This document shows, piece by piece, positions 10,189-18,798 of a DNA stretch of 57,974 nucleotides (position 1 is its first letter; the number at the start of each line of letters is the position of its first letter). Made by a program: the position numbers and the translations under genes. The stretch comes from Nitrospira sp. (GTDB lineage Bacteria; Nitrospirota; Nitrospiria; Nitrospirales; Nitrospiraceae): assembly GCA_005116895.1 (NCBI GenBank), contig SWDO01000005.1, positions 69,251 to 127,224 of the forward strand. The letters are read 5' to 3'. The notes under the pieces are model-generated. The model was not told the origin of the DNA, did no database searches, and saw nothing but the letters and a program-made list of their open reading frames with translations.

Positions 10189-10508
10189 GTACGTCTCCTC
10201 ATGAATCCTTCCTGCCACAGGTCAGGGTTGGGTCGATAGGCAGTAACTACAACGGCAGGTTCTGAATGCCCTTTGGGAATGCCCCATAAGACATGAATCG
10301 GATTTTCATTTCTGTCTCTCTGGAGCACCAGAACACAGGCCCCTTTAGGATAATCCGGATAATCTTCTACTACTCGCCCATCCTCAACGCCTTCAATGAT
10401 ATCACGGGAAAGAATATCATCGGCCACAAGCTCATCGTAACCGTGCTCTGAAATCCGAAGGGATCTACTCGTGACGAGACGTTTAATGCGTTCGAACGTA
10501 TCACTCAC
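10185..10508 (-). CDS. DUF4258-like protein, possible toxin
   Basis: A 107-residue protein with the pattern ISEHGYDELVADDI ... VLWGIPKGHSEPAVVVTAYRP, which resembles DUF4258, a small RelE/BrnT-like fold often encoded with an antitoxin. The downstream gene starts within its stop codon. A toxin role is inferred from size, order and overlap; no catalytic residues are assigned with certainty. Confidence 0.65.
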   Translation of the reverse strand: MSDTFERIKRLVTSRSLRISEHGYDELVADDILSRDIIEGVEDGRVVEDYPDYPKGACVLVLQRDRNENPIHVLWGIPKGHSEPAVVVTAYRPNPDLWQEGFMRRRT

Positions 10509-10760
10509 GGCCTGTTATAAAATCCAGGATAAGAGGTGCCATTACTCCGGTCTCTTCGAGGCGGGAGTTTTTCATGAAAGACCTCGGATTCACACAATGT
10601 AATCACGCCATGTCAGGGAGGCTGCCTGAACATGGTACGTATGCTGGCATAGGAGTATTAAGTCTTGCAACTGATTCCTGGTTCCACCAGCGAATTGACT
10701 CTCTTCTACCCCCTTCATATAATGCAACCCGCTCCTGTTTGTCTTATCTGACAGTCACTT
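10509..10760. other. Divergent intergenic region
   Basis: About 250 bases between the minus-strand toxin-like operon and the plus-strand MutL cluster. It should carry both promoters. The open frame seen over 10574-10846 has no conserved features and overlaps the start of the next gene, so it is not called. No operator is evident. Confidence 0.4.
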
Positions 10761-11132
10761 ATGCCATCACCCACCAAAGACCGAATGGCTCAAAAACTGG
10801 CTCTAATACGAGCTGGACTTCGTCATGCGTTTACCGTTCAACCTAAGAATCAGTCCCTCGCCGTCGAAGATGTCCAGTTGCTGGAGCGGATTGCCGAGAT
10901 GGTCGTCAAACGCGGCATGGCGGCTCCGGCGACGATGTTCTTGGAATCGATGGGCCCGATGAATTTTCTGGGCAGTCAGGCCCTGCATTTCATCACGCCG
11001 ATCATTGATTGCGTGTTGAGTGCCAAAGAAGTTGAACAGGTCGCGCGGTTACTTGAGCGCCGGGATACGGTGACTCGTCTGATTGCCATCATTGAAGCCA
11101 AGTCTGCTCCACAGGGAGCAACGGCTCAATGA
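10761..11132 (+). CDS. Conserved small protein at the head of the MutL cluster
   Basis: A 123-residue, probably helical cytoplasmic protein of unknown function. The segment LLERIAEMVVKRGMAAPATM is followed by SMGPMNFLGSQALHF, which looks like a protein-interaction patch. Its stop overlaps the start of the MutL-like ATPase (ATGA), so the two are coupled and probably work together. A second ATG at 10785 is possible; neither has a clear ribosome-binding site. Confidence 0.7.
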   Translation: MPSPTKDRMAQKLALIRAGLRHAFTVQPKNQSLAVEDVQLLERIAEMVVKRGMAAPATMFLESMGPMNFLGSQALHFITPIIDCVLSAKEVEQVARLLERRDTVTRLIAIIEAKSAPQGATAQ

Positions 11133-12961
11133 CGGTTTCCAACTCTACTCCTCCCAAGATCGATCGTCCTCTCAATGTGATTGTCGCCACCGATTGCGGC
11201 AGCACCACAACGAAAGCAATTCTCATCGAAAAAATCGGTGATGAGTATCGACAGACCTATCGCGGGGAAGCCCCGACGACGGTGGAAGCACCGTTTGAAG
11301 ATGTGACGCATGGCGTGCTGAATGCGATTGCTGAAATTGAAGAGCTTTCTGGTCGGAAGATTTTAGACGGTGACAAGATCATCACCCCTTGCCGGGGCGA
11401 CAAGACGGGCGTCGATATTTATATCTCGACCAGCAGCGCCGGTGGTGGGTTACAGATGATGGTGACCGGTGTCGTGCAGAACATGACGGGTGAGAGCGCG
11501 CAGCGCGCGGCGTTAGGGGCTGGCGCTATCGTCATCGATGTGCTGGCGGCGAACGACGGTCGGTTGCCTCACGAAAAGATCGAGCGGATTCGTTCCATGA
11601 GGCCGGACATGATTCTGATGTCAGGCGGGACTGATGGAGGGGCGGTCACCCACGTCGTGGAGATGGCGGAATATATAGCCGCAGCGGAACCACGGCCACG
11701 GTTCGGTGTGACCTATAAGTTGCCGCTGATTTATGCGGGTAATAGGGAAGCCCAACCGCAAGTGAGAAAGATCCTGGAAGATAAGTCGGCGCTGGTCGTG
11801 ACGGAGAACATCAGGCCGGTCCTGGAGCGGGAGAACTTGGCGCCGGCGCGCAACAAGATTCATGATCTGTTCCTTGAGCATGTGATGCAGCAGGCGCCTG
11901 GTTATAAGAAGCTCATGGAAATGGCTGGGGCGCCAATCATGCCGACTCCCGCTGCAGTCGGCCTCATCATGGAGGCGATCGCCAAACGGGAACATCTGAA
12001 CCTGATCGGTGTGGATATCGGGGGGGCAACCACGGACGTGTTTTCCGTGTTTGACGGGGTGTTCAACCGGACGGTCAGTGCCAATCTGGGTATGTCGTAC
12101 AGCGTGTCGAATGTGCTCGCGGAAGCGGGACTGGCCAATATCATGCGTTGGGTCCCGTTTACGATTGATGAGCAGACGTTGCGCAACCGGATCAAGAACA
12201 AAATGATCCGACCCACCACCATTCCGCAGACGCTCGATGAACTGCAAATCGAACAGGCGATCGCACGGGAAGCGTTGCGGCTGGCCTTGATCCATCACAA
12301 ATCGTTAGCCACAGGGCTGAAGGGTGTGCAGCAGGAACGGACGATTTCGGATGTCTTCGAACAACAGACATCAGGCAAGACGCTGATCGATATGTTGAAG
12401 CTGGATTTGATCGTCGGAAGCGGGGGAATTCTCTCGCACGCTCCACGCCGGATCCAATCGATGTTGATGATGGTCGATGCCTATGAGCCGATGGGCTGTA
12501 CGCGATTGTCCGTCGACAGCATCTTCATGATGCCCCACCTTGGAGTGCTCTCCACGATCAATGAGAAGGCAGCGACCGACGTGTTCGTTAGAGATTGCAT
12601 GGTCTACCTTGGGACTTGCGTGGCGCCGATTGGGCAGGGAAGAGATGGTGATCCATGTGCCGACTATGAAATCACCTGGCCTGATGGGAAGACCACGAAG
12701 GAGCCATTGAAGTTCGGCGAGTTGAGATTGTTTCCATTGGAGTCCGGTAAGCAGGCCACGATCAAGGTGCAACCTGCCAAGGGAGTCAACATGGGGTCAG
12801 GCGTGGGTGTGGCCGTGACCAAGGAAGTTCATGGGGGTGTCGTCGGGCTCTTGCTCGATGGCCGTGGGCGACCGCTCCGACTTCCAGCTGATCAACCAGG
12901 CCGTGTCACAGCGCTCGCAAAGTGGTTTAAGGCAGTCGGATTGTATCCGACAGCAGAGTAG
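11129..12961 (+). CDS. Glutamate mutase MutL-like ASKHA ATPase
   Basis: A 610-residue member of the MutL/GlmL family, named for genes next to adenosylcobalamin-dependent glutamate mutase. It has the ASKHA (actin/Hsp70-like) nucleotide-binding motifs: phosphate-1 loop ATDCGSTTTKAIL near the N-terminus and a second phosphate/connect motif GVDIGGATTDVFSVFDG near residue 295. No mutase gene lies nearby. Instead the gene is coupled to a small protein upstream and followed by a soluble protein and four membrane proteins, which argues for a different role here. The C-terminus LAKWFKAVGLYP looks like a natural family end. Confidence 0.85.
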   Translation: MTVSNSTPPKIDRPLNVIVATDCGSTTTKAILIEKIGDEYRQTYRGEAPTTVEAPFEDVTHGVLNAIAEIEELSGRKILDGDKIITPCRGDKTGVDIYISTSSAGGGLQMMVTGVVQNMTGESAQRAALGAGAIVIDVLAANDGRLPHEKIERIRSMRPDMILMSGGTDGGAVTHVVEMAEYIAAAEPRPRFGVTYKLPLIYAGNREAQPQVRKILEDKSALVVTENIRPVLERENLAPARNKIHDLFLEHVMQQAPGYKKLMEMAGAPIMPTPAAVGLIMEAIAKREHLNLIGVDIGGATTDVFSVFDGVFNRTVSANLGMSYSVSNVLAEAGLANIMRWVPFTIDEQTLRNRIKNKMIRPTTIPQTLDELQIEQAIAREALRLALIHHKSLATGLKGVQQERTISDVFEQQTSGKTLIDMLKLDLIVGSGGILSHAPRRIQSMLMMVDAYEPMGCTRLSVDSIFMMPHLGVLSTINEKAATDVFVRDCMVYLGTCVAPIGQGRDGDPCADYEITWPDGKTTKEPLKFGELRLFPLESGKQATIKVQPAKGVNMGSGVGVAVTKEVHGGVVGLLLDGRGRPLRLPADQPGRVTALAKWFKAVGLYPTAE

Positions 12962-13024
12962 TGAGGACTGAGGGCCGAAAACTGAGGTATTGAGCAGACG
13001 CGCTCTCTCAGTCCACAGCCCTCG
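12959..13024. repeat. Degenerate heptanucleotide array with inverted halves
   Basis: Seven-base units of the type NACTGAG occur from the MutL stop onward (GACTGAG, AACTGAG, GTATTGA), followed by inverted units (TCTCTCA, GTCCACA). The halves can pair (GGACTGAG with CTCAGTCC). The array separates MutL from the reading frame of the next protein. Confidence 0.65.
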
Positions 13025-13077
13025 TCAAATGGTTTAAGACGGAGATTCGTTCGCCGGTCGCGGGGACAATCGAATCG

Positions 13078-13872
13078 GTGTCGAGCATCACAGGACAAGT
13101 CCTCTTGCGCGAACCTCCACGAGTGCTTCAGCTGCTTGCCTATGTGAACGGCACGATCATCGAAACGATTCCGCAGCAGGGCGTCGTGGTCGAAACGACG
13201 TGTAGCCTTGTCCAGGGGATCTTCGGCATCGGTGGAGAAACGTCCGGGGAGATTGTCATGGCGGTGAAGGGGCCTGATGAAGCGTTGACCGCGGGACACT
13301 TCACTAGCGCCATGAAGGACAAAGTCGTGGTCGGGGGATCCTTCCTTTCAGCCGAGGCGATGACGCAGGCCAAGGCGGTGGGTGTCGCTGGTTTGGTGGT
13401 CGGCGGGATTCACGATGAAGATTTGCGCGCCTTGCTGGGCTATGACCTCGGTGTGGCCATTACCGGAACCGAACAGGTGGGGTTTACGCTGATTCTGACC
13501 GAAGGGTTTGGGACGATTCCGATGGCGGCCAAGACCTTCAAGCTACTCTCTTCCCATGTCGGCCAGAAGGCATCGATTTCCGGTGCCACCCAGATCAGGG
13601 CCGGCGTGATTCGTCCTGAGATTATTATTCCGCAGGAACACACCAGCTCGAAAAGGGCAGCTCAGTCACAACGCGAGGGCATTCGTCTTGGCGACCCGGT
13701 CCGGATCATCCGCGATCCGATGTTCGGGCGTATCGGTGAAGTATCGGCGCTTCCATCAGGGCTCACCAAGATCCCCACGGAGAGTGAGGTGCGGGTCTTA
13801 GAAGTGAAATTTGCCGATGGAAAGAAAGCCGTCATCCCGCGGACGAACATCGAGGTCATCGAAGGGGCATGA
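13078..13872 (+). CDS. Conserved soluble protein of the MutL cluster, 5' end disturbed
   Basis: A protein of at least 264 residues of unknown function. The coding signal begins before the only usable start (GTG 13078): the same frame is open from 12994 and encodes KWFKTEIRSPVAGTIESV, a barrel-sandwich (lipoyl-like) start. The middle is glycine-rich and alpha/beta, and the C-terminus DPVRIIRDPMFGRIGEVSAL resembles a KOW/SH3-type barrel. A heptamer array lies directly upstream, so the original start may have been lost, or the gene was once fused to MutL. The stop lies in another heptamer array. Confidence 0.7.
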   Translation: MSSITGQVLLREPPRVLQLLAYVNGTIIETIPQQGVVVETTCSLVQGIFGIGGETSGEIVMAVKGPDEALTAGHFTSAMKDKVVVGGSFLSAEAMTQAKAVGVAGLVVGGIHDEDLRALLGYDLGVAITGTEQVGFTLILTEGFGTIPMAAKTFKLLSSHVGQKASISGATQIRAGVIRPEIIIPQEHTSSKRAAQSQREGIRLGDPVRIIRDPMFGRIGEVSALPSGLTKIPTESEVRVLEVKFADGKKAVIPRTNIEVIEGA

Positions 13873-13894
13873 AGCGTGAAGTGTGAAGCGTATC
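13867..13894. repeat. Short heptanucleotide array (GCGTGAA type)
   Basis: Four consecutive seven-base units: GCATGAA, GCGTGAA, GTGTGAA, GCGTATC. The array contains the stop codon of the upstream gene and the GTG start of the DUF6754 gene, so it shapes both ends. Confidence 0.65.
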
Positions 13895-15156
13895 TCGTGG
13901 AACGCGCCGGTGGGTATGCCGTACGGCTCTCGCTGTTCGTAACCGTTTGGGTGTTGAGCGTACTACCGCCGTACCTCTTTGCTGAGGCACCGATCAGCGC
14001 ACCGCAAGACGTTCGGGTCTTTGATACGCCGAGTGATGGTGGAGGCAGCCTCACGGTGCAGTGGGCTCCTTCGTCATGGGATGGTCCTGATGCACGGTAT
14101 CAAGTCTTGGCCGGTGATGCGGCTGTGACTGACCCGGCAGCGCTCACGATCATCGCGGAGTTCCCAGCGAACTCGAAGTACGTCAAAGATGCAAAAACCG
14201 CGTGGTGGACAAGGAACGTCGACAAAACCTGGCATCAGGTCCTGGTCAGAAGCGCGAAGGGATTCGAGGTCAAAGATGGGACATCCTATGCCGTTGCTGT
14301 GGCAGCCGTTCAAGGCGACCAGCGGGTCTTTAGCCCGGTCTTAGTGGCCAGTCCTTCTCCGGACTGGTTTAATTGGAATCAGCTCAATAATCTCATCATC
14401 GCGTTGTCGTTCGGCGGGCTCGTGTTTTACTCGATCAGTTACGCCAAGCGACACGAGATCTTCCTACGGCGGATTCCAGGTCTTGATGCGGTTGATGAAG
14501 CGATCGGGCGCGCGACGGAGCTGGGCAAGCCGATCCTCTATCTGACCGGCGCGCATGATCTGCATGATCCCTCGACGATCGCCGCCGCAGTCATTTTGGG
14601 GAAAGTTGCCAAACGGGCCGCGCTCTACGAAACGGAACTGCTGGTGCCGCACCGCGAACCGATCACGATGGCAGTCTGCCAGGAAATTACCAAGCAGGCC
14701 TATTTGGAAGCGGGCAAGCCGGATCTTTTCAAGGAAGACGCCAACTTTTTTATCACGGCTGATCAGTTCAGCTACACGGCGGCAGTGGACGGCATCATGT
14801 TGCGGAAGAAACCGGCCGCTAACTTCTTCATGGGTGCGTACTTCGCCGAATCGTTGCTGCTGACGGAGACGGGCGCGAGTACCGGTGCCATTCAGATCGC
14901 CGGCACCGACTCAGACCACCAGCTGCCGTTCTTTGTGACGACCTGCGACTATACCTTGATCGGCGAGGAGCTCTACGCTGCCAGCGCGTATCTCTCCAAA
15001 GAACCGGTGCAGATCGGGACGCTCCGTGGTCAGGATATCGGGAAGGCGGTCGTTCTGAGTGCTATTGGTATCGGCATCGTATTGGCGACGGTGGGAGCCG
15101 TTACAGGCGCGCAATGGCCTCAGCTCTTTCTCGATCTTTTTAGGGATTTAAAATGA
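13876..15156 (+). CDS. DUF6754-type membrane protein with fibronectin-like domain
   Basis: A 426-residue protein with a signal peptide or N-terminal membrane segment, then a fibronectin III-like beta domain (SLTVQWAPSSWDGPDARYQV, about residues 40-150). A transmembrane segment follows (NLIIALSFGGLVFYSISYA), then a large conserved domain with DEAIGRATELGKPILYLTG and a final membrane helix. The second half matches what I recall as DUF6754; its activity is not known. GTG 13876 lies in a repeat; GTG 13897 is an alternative start. It overlaps the next gene by 4 bases. Confidence 0.75.
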   Translation: MKCEAYLVERAGGYAVRLSLFVTVWVLSVLPPYLFAEAPISAPQDVRVFDTPSDGGGSLTVQWAPSSWDGPDARYQVLAGDAAVTDPAALTIIAEFPANSKYVKDAKTAWWTRNVDKTWHQVLVRSAKGFEVKDGTSYAVAVAAVQGDQRVFSPVLVASPSPDWFNWNQLNNLIIALSFGGLVFYSISYAKRHEIFLRRIPGLDAVDEAIGRATELGKPILYLTGAHDLHDPSTIAAAVILGKVAKRAALYETELLVPHREPITMAVCQEITKQAYLEAGKPDLFKEDANFFITADQFSYTAAVDGIMLRKKPAANFFMGAYFAESLLLTETGASTGAIQIAGTDSDHQLPFFVTTCDYTLIGEELYAASAYLSKEPVQIGTLRGQDIGKAVVLSAIGIGIVLATVGAVTGAQWPQLFLDLFRDLK

Positions 15157-15803
15157 TTTTCCTACGCCGACAGTTACCCCTCTTGATCACCCTGGTCACC
15201 GGCCTTCTGTTTGCCGCCCAGTACTACGTCCCGCATCCTGCATCGGAACAGATGCTCACCTCCGCGACGAAGTGGCTACAGATCGTCGGTGGTTTCGCGT
15301 TGATCCTGGGAGTGACCAGCCTGTTCCATCAGCATGCGGTAAAGATCAGACGCCAAGAAGCGGGGTGGGGCTACAGTCTCGTGCTGTACGTCGGGATGCT
15401 CGGCACCATCGCGGTCGGGCTGTGGACCAATGGCAAGGAAAGTGTCGAGGGGACCATGACGGCCTTCGGCTGGGTCTATAACTACATGATGGTGCCGCTG
15501 CAAGGGACGATGTTTGCCATCCTGGCTTTCTTCATCGCATCGGCTGCCTATCGCTCGTTCAGGGCCAAGAGTCGTGAGGCGGCCGTGCTGTTAGTGGCAG
15601 CTATGATTGTCATGATGGGACGGGTGCCGTTGGGTGAGTATTTGATTCCCCTGAGCGGCGATGTGTCGTCGTGGATTTTGAATGTGCTGAACTCCTCTGT
15701 GCGTCGGGCCATTCTGATCGGAGTGAGTCTCGGGGCCGTGGCCCTGTCCTTCAAGATCATCTTCGGCGTAGAGCGGTCGTATTTGGGAGGCGGTAAGGAG
15801 TGA
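15153..15803 (+). CDS. Membrane protein of the MutL-DUF6754 cluster (six helices)
   Basis: A 216-residue polytopic inner-membrane protein with about six hydrophobic helices. No family is recognised. The ATG overlaps the stop of the DUF6754 gene, so it is coupled and is likely a partner of that protein. Charged loops are short, and no catalytic motif is visible. Confidence 0.75.
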   Translation: MIFLRRQLPLLITLVTGLLFAAQYYVPHPASEQMLTSATKWLQIVGGFALILGVTSLFHQHAVKIRRQEAGWGYSLVLYVGMLGTIAVGLWTNGKESVEGTMTAFGWVYNYMMVPLQGTMFAILAFFIASAAYRSFRAKSREAAVLLVAAMIVMMGRVPLGEYLIPLSGDVSSWILNVLNSSVRRAILIGVSLGAVALSFKIIFGVERSYLGGGKE

Positions 15804-15893
15804 GGCGTAAGGTGTTAGGGGTACGATCGAGCACGAACACTGAGATAGTGGCTAAGGGTTCTGCCCCTCACGCCTTACCCTTCACCCCTTACG
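15793..15893. repeat. Heptanucleotide array forming a 30-bp inverted repeat
   Basis: The left half consists of seven-base units GTAAGGA, GTGAGGC, GTAAGGT, GTTAGGG; the right half is the inverted form CCCCTCA, CGCCTTA, CCCTTCA, CCCCTTA. The arms pair over about 30 bases with a few mismatches around a ~40-base loop. It begins within the last codons of the upstream gene and fills the gap to the next one. Confidence 0.8.
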
Positions 15894-15906
15894 AGGTGTT
15901 GTGGTT

Positions 15907-16731
15907 ATGACTTTCGCAGAGCGTATGCTCAAGATCGATCGGCGGATCATTTTCTTAATGATCGGTCTCTGCACACTCTTGCCGTTGCTCTATCCGGTCG
16001 GCTTGCCGATCAAGGTTTCATCGGAAGTGCGCGGCGTGTACGACCACATTGAATCGTTGCCCGAGCGGTCGGTGTTTTTACTGTCGATTGATTTCGATCC
16101 GGCGTCAAAACCGGAGCTCTATCCGCAAGCGGTTGCCCTATTGCGCCATGCCTTCAGGAAGCACCTTCGTGTCGTCACGATGACTCTCTGGGTGTCGGGC
16201 ACCGGCATGGCGGACCAATTAGTGACACAAGTGGCCAAAGAGATGGGGAAGGAATACGGAACAGACTACGCCTTTCTCGGTTGGAGTCCGGGCGGGCAAG
16301 CGGTGATCATCAATATGGGCCAGGACCTCTATTCGGCATTTCCCAGCGACTATAACGGAAAGTCCACAAAAGACTTGCCGGTGTTGGACGGTGTGCGAAG
16401 CTTGAAGGATGTTGGGTACATGGTCAGTTTAGGTGCGGGACGACCGGGGGTGGAAGAGTGGTATGTCTTCGGTAAGGATAAGTATAAGTTCGAGCTCGGC
16501 GGCGGTTGCACGGGAGTCATGGCGCCGGGATTGTATCCGTTGTTACGGAGCGGGCAGATCAATGGCCTCATCGGCGGCCTCCGTGGCGCAGCGGAATACG
16601 AAAACCTGATCGGACAGAAAGGCAAGGCCGTGGCCGGGATGGACGCGCAGTCGGCCACGCATCTCGCCATCATTGCGCTGGTGATCATGTGCAACTTGTT
16701 CTATTTTTCATTGCGCCAACAACGAGGCTGA
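15907..16731 (+). CDS. Membrane-anchored protein of the MutL-DUF6754 cluster
   Basis: About 274 residues with one N-terminal helix (IIFLMIGLCTLLPLLYPVGL), a large extracytoplasmic alpha/beta domain and one C-terminal helix (LAIIALVIMCNLFYFSL). The domain includes SVFLLSIDFDPASKPELYPQ and FLGWSPGGQAVI, with the look of a periplasmic binding fold; no ligand is known. ATG 15907 follows GAGG by ten bases; GTG 15901 is the alternative. Gene order and spacing place it in the same transcript. Confidence 0.75.
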   Translation: MTFAERMLKIDRRIIFLMIGLCTLLPLLYPVGLPIKVSSEVRGVYDHIESLPERSVFLLSIDFDPASKPELYPQAVALLRHAFRKHLRVVTMTLWVSGTGMADQLVTQVAKEMGKEYGTDYAFLGWSPGGQAVIINMGQDLYSAFPSDYNGKSTKDLPVLDGVRSLKDVGYMVSLGAGRPGVEEWYVFGKDKYKFELGGGCTGVMAPGLYPLLRSGQINGLIGGLRGAAEYENLIGQKGKAVAGMDAQSATHLAIIALVIMCNLFYFSLRQQRG

Positions 16732-16738
16732 GACACGA

Positions 16739-17500
16739 GTGACTGCTCTACCGTTTGAGTCAATCATAGGGGCGTGGGTCGCAACTGGGTTAACCCTCCT
16801 TATCTTCTCGTTTCTGTACAAAGACAACCCGCTGTTCAAGCTCGCGGAACATCTGTATGTGGGTGTGTCAGTCGGCTACGTCATTGTGAAGACCTACGAT
16901 ACGGTCATCGTCCATCTGGTGGTCAAGCCGATTGTTGAGAACGGTGAAATCGCCCTGCTGATTCCGGTCGCCATCGGGATGCTGATGCTGACTCGGTATG
17001 TGCCAAAGGCAGCATGGATGTCTCGGTATGCATTCGCCTTTATTGTCGGGATGGGCGCGGGGTTGGCGATTCCGAGAACAGTGTCGTCTTTCATTCTCAA
17101 ACAAGTCGAGGATACCATTCGACCGTTGTTGTCGATGGCTGGGTCGGATGGCGTCACGTTCTCGATGAATCTGCTCAATCCGGACAGCCACCTCAACGCG
17201 ATCATTATCTTGCTTGGGGTCAGCTCCGTGCTGTTCTACTTTTTCTTCTCGATCGAGCATAGCGGAGTGGGGAAAGCGGTGGCACGAACCGGTATTCTCT
17301 TCTTGATGATTTCGTTCGGCGCCGGGTTCGGCTATACGGTCATGGCTCGCATGTCGCTGTTGATCGGCCGCTTGACGGACTTAATCGAGTTCTCCGATGC
17401 CTCGTACGGTCGGCCAACAGTTTGGCTGTCGCTCCTCACGGTTGGGGCTCTCTTTCTGCTAGCTCGACGGGGTCGAGAGCAACCTCCTGATATTCATTGA
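16739..17500 (+). CDS. Polytopic membrane protein of the MutL-DUF6754 cluster
   Basis: A 253-residue inner-membrane protein with about seven to eight helices, starting at GTG seven bases after the previous stop. Family and function are not recognised. It follows the tight spacing of the cluster and is its last membrane component. Confidence 0.72.
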   Translation: MTALPFESIIGAWVATGLTLLIFSFLYKDNPLFKLAEHLYVGVSVGYVIVKTYDTVIVHLVVKPIVENGEIALLIPVAIGMLMLTRYVPKAAWMSRYAFAFIVGMGAGLAIPRTVSSFILKQVEDTIRPLLSMAGSDGVTFSMNLLNPDSHLNAIIILLGVSSVLFYFFFSIEHSGVGKAVARTGILFLMISFGAGFGYTVMARMSLLIGRLTDLIEFSDASYGRPTVWLSLLTVGALFLLARRGREQPPDIH

Positions 17501-17562
17501 GAAGGAGGGGGCGTCGAAGCAGTTGCGGCTGTAACCATTTCTCCCCTACAATGTCCCCCGCT

Positions 17563-18798
17563 ATGACTACCAGTATCGTAAAGGACTCGACACAATATCC
17601 GGCCCTGCGGAATCTGCAGTTTTCTCCCATTAAACAGGGAGAGGATCAGCTGATTGTGCTCTGGGACCCCAGTGGTTTGAGCAAGGAGAAGTTGGTCCTG
17701 CCGCTGAACTTCTTCTTCATCGTGCAACATTTTGATGGTGAGCATTCCATTCAAGAGATCGGTGCCCTGTACCTGAAACGGTTCGGCGAGTTTCTGATGC
17801 CGAATAAAGTGGAACAGCTGATCGTAGATCTGGAACAAAAACTGTTCTTGGAAGGACCACGAACTGAGACGGCTCGGCAACAAGCCAGGATTGACTATCG
17901 GCAGCAACCGACCAGGCCGGCGGTGTTTGCTGGACGTAGTTACGAGGCGGACCGTGTCAAACTGAAGAAGCAGATCGATGGATTCTTTACCTCAGGCGAA
18001 GGGCCTGACTTCAAGCCGTCGGAAAACCGAGGTAAGTTGATCAAGGGACTGGTCTCCCCCACGTATGATCTTAAACAGGCAGGGCCGGTCTACGCATGGG
18101 GGTACAAGGAACTACAGGAAGCTCAACAGCCGGATGTCTTTGTCATCATCGGGACTGCCCATGCGGGGTTGGAGCACTTCTTTGCCGTCACAGACAAGGA
18201 TTTTGAGACACCATTAGGAGTGGTGCCAGCCGATCGGACAATCTTGGGTCGGCTGAAGAGGCTGGTTCCGGAATTCTTTGACGAAGAGATCGCCCACCAA
18301 ACAGAACATGCCATTGAGTTCCAACTGCCGTTCCTTCAAACTATCGTCGACAAACCTTTTACGATAGTCCCGATTCTCTCCTCATTTTCTGCGTTGAGCC
18401 TGACTGATCTTACGGTCCGGAGCTCAGTGGATCGATTTCTCAGCTCGTTGCAAGATGCGATCGGTGATTCTGGAAAGACTGTGTGCGTCATCGCAGCAGG
18501 GGAGTTGGCCCATTTGGGGATGCGCTACGGCGATAGTGCCCCACCCACCGATTTTTCCTTTCATCGCACGATGCAGCGTGATCTTGAAATGTTGAAGCCG
18601 ATTGAAGAACTGAAGCCGGATGAATTCACCCAATTTATTCAGAAGGAGAACGACCAGCGCCGGATCTCCGGTTTTTCACCCATCTATAGTCTGCTGCGAT
18701 TGATCCAGGCTGAAAAAGGCCAAGTCCTTCGCTACGATCGCGGCATCACCGACCAGTATAATTCCACCGCCACCTACGCCAGCATGGCGTTCTTCTAA
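17563..18798 (+). CDS. MEMO-family protein (AmmeMemoRadiSam B-like) with N-terminal PqqD-like region
   Basis: About 411 residues. The first ~100 resemble a small winged-helix/PqqD-like module (HFDGEHSIQEIGALYLKRF); the rest matches the MEMO family, related to class III extradiol dioxygenases. Family motifs VIIGTAHAG and EHAIEFQLPFLQ are present, but the first motif, usually with His (SPHAGY type), reads SPTYDLKQAG, so one putative metal ligand is replaced. The usual AMMECR1 and radical-SAM partners are not in this window. ATG 17563 (or 17551) is chosen over the open frame from 17497, which overlaps the previous gene; no clear ribosome-binding site is seen. Confidence 0.78.
   Translation: MTTSIVKDSTQYPALRNLQFSPIKQGEDQLIVLWDPSGLSKEKLVLPLNFFFIVQHFDGEHSIQEIGALYLKRFGEFLMPNKVEQLIVDLEQKLFLEGPRTETARQQARIDYRQQPTRPAVFAGRSYEADRVKLKKQIDGFFTSGEGPDFKPSENRGKLIKGLVSPTYDLKQAGPVYAWGYKELQEAQQPDVFVIIGTAHAGLEHFFAVTDKDFETPLGVVPADRTILGRLKRLVPEFFDEEIAHQTEHAIEFQLPFLQTIVDKPFTIVPILSSFSALSLTDLTVRSSVDRFLSSLQDAIGDSGKTVCVIAAGELAHLGMRYGDSAPPTDFSFHRTMQRDLEMLKPIEELKPDEFTQFIQKENDQRRISGFSPIYSLLRLIQAEKGQVLRYDRGITDQYNSTATYASMAFF

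Noticed and set aside
10574..10846. Plus-strand frame of 90 residues before the MutL cluster
   Set aside because: No motif, low-quality composition, and it overlaps the better supported gene at 10761.
15793..15893. CRISPR array
   Set aside because: The repeats are seven-base degenerate units with inverted halves, without 25-40 base repeats or spacers, and no cas genes are seen.
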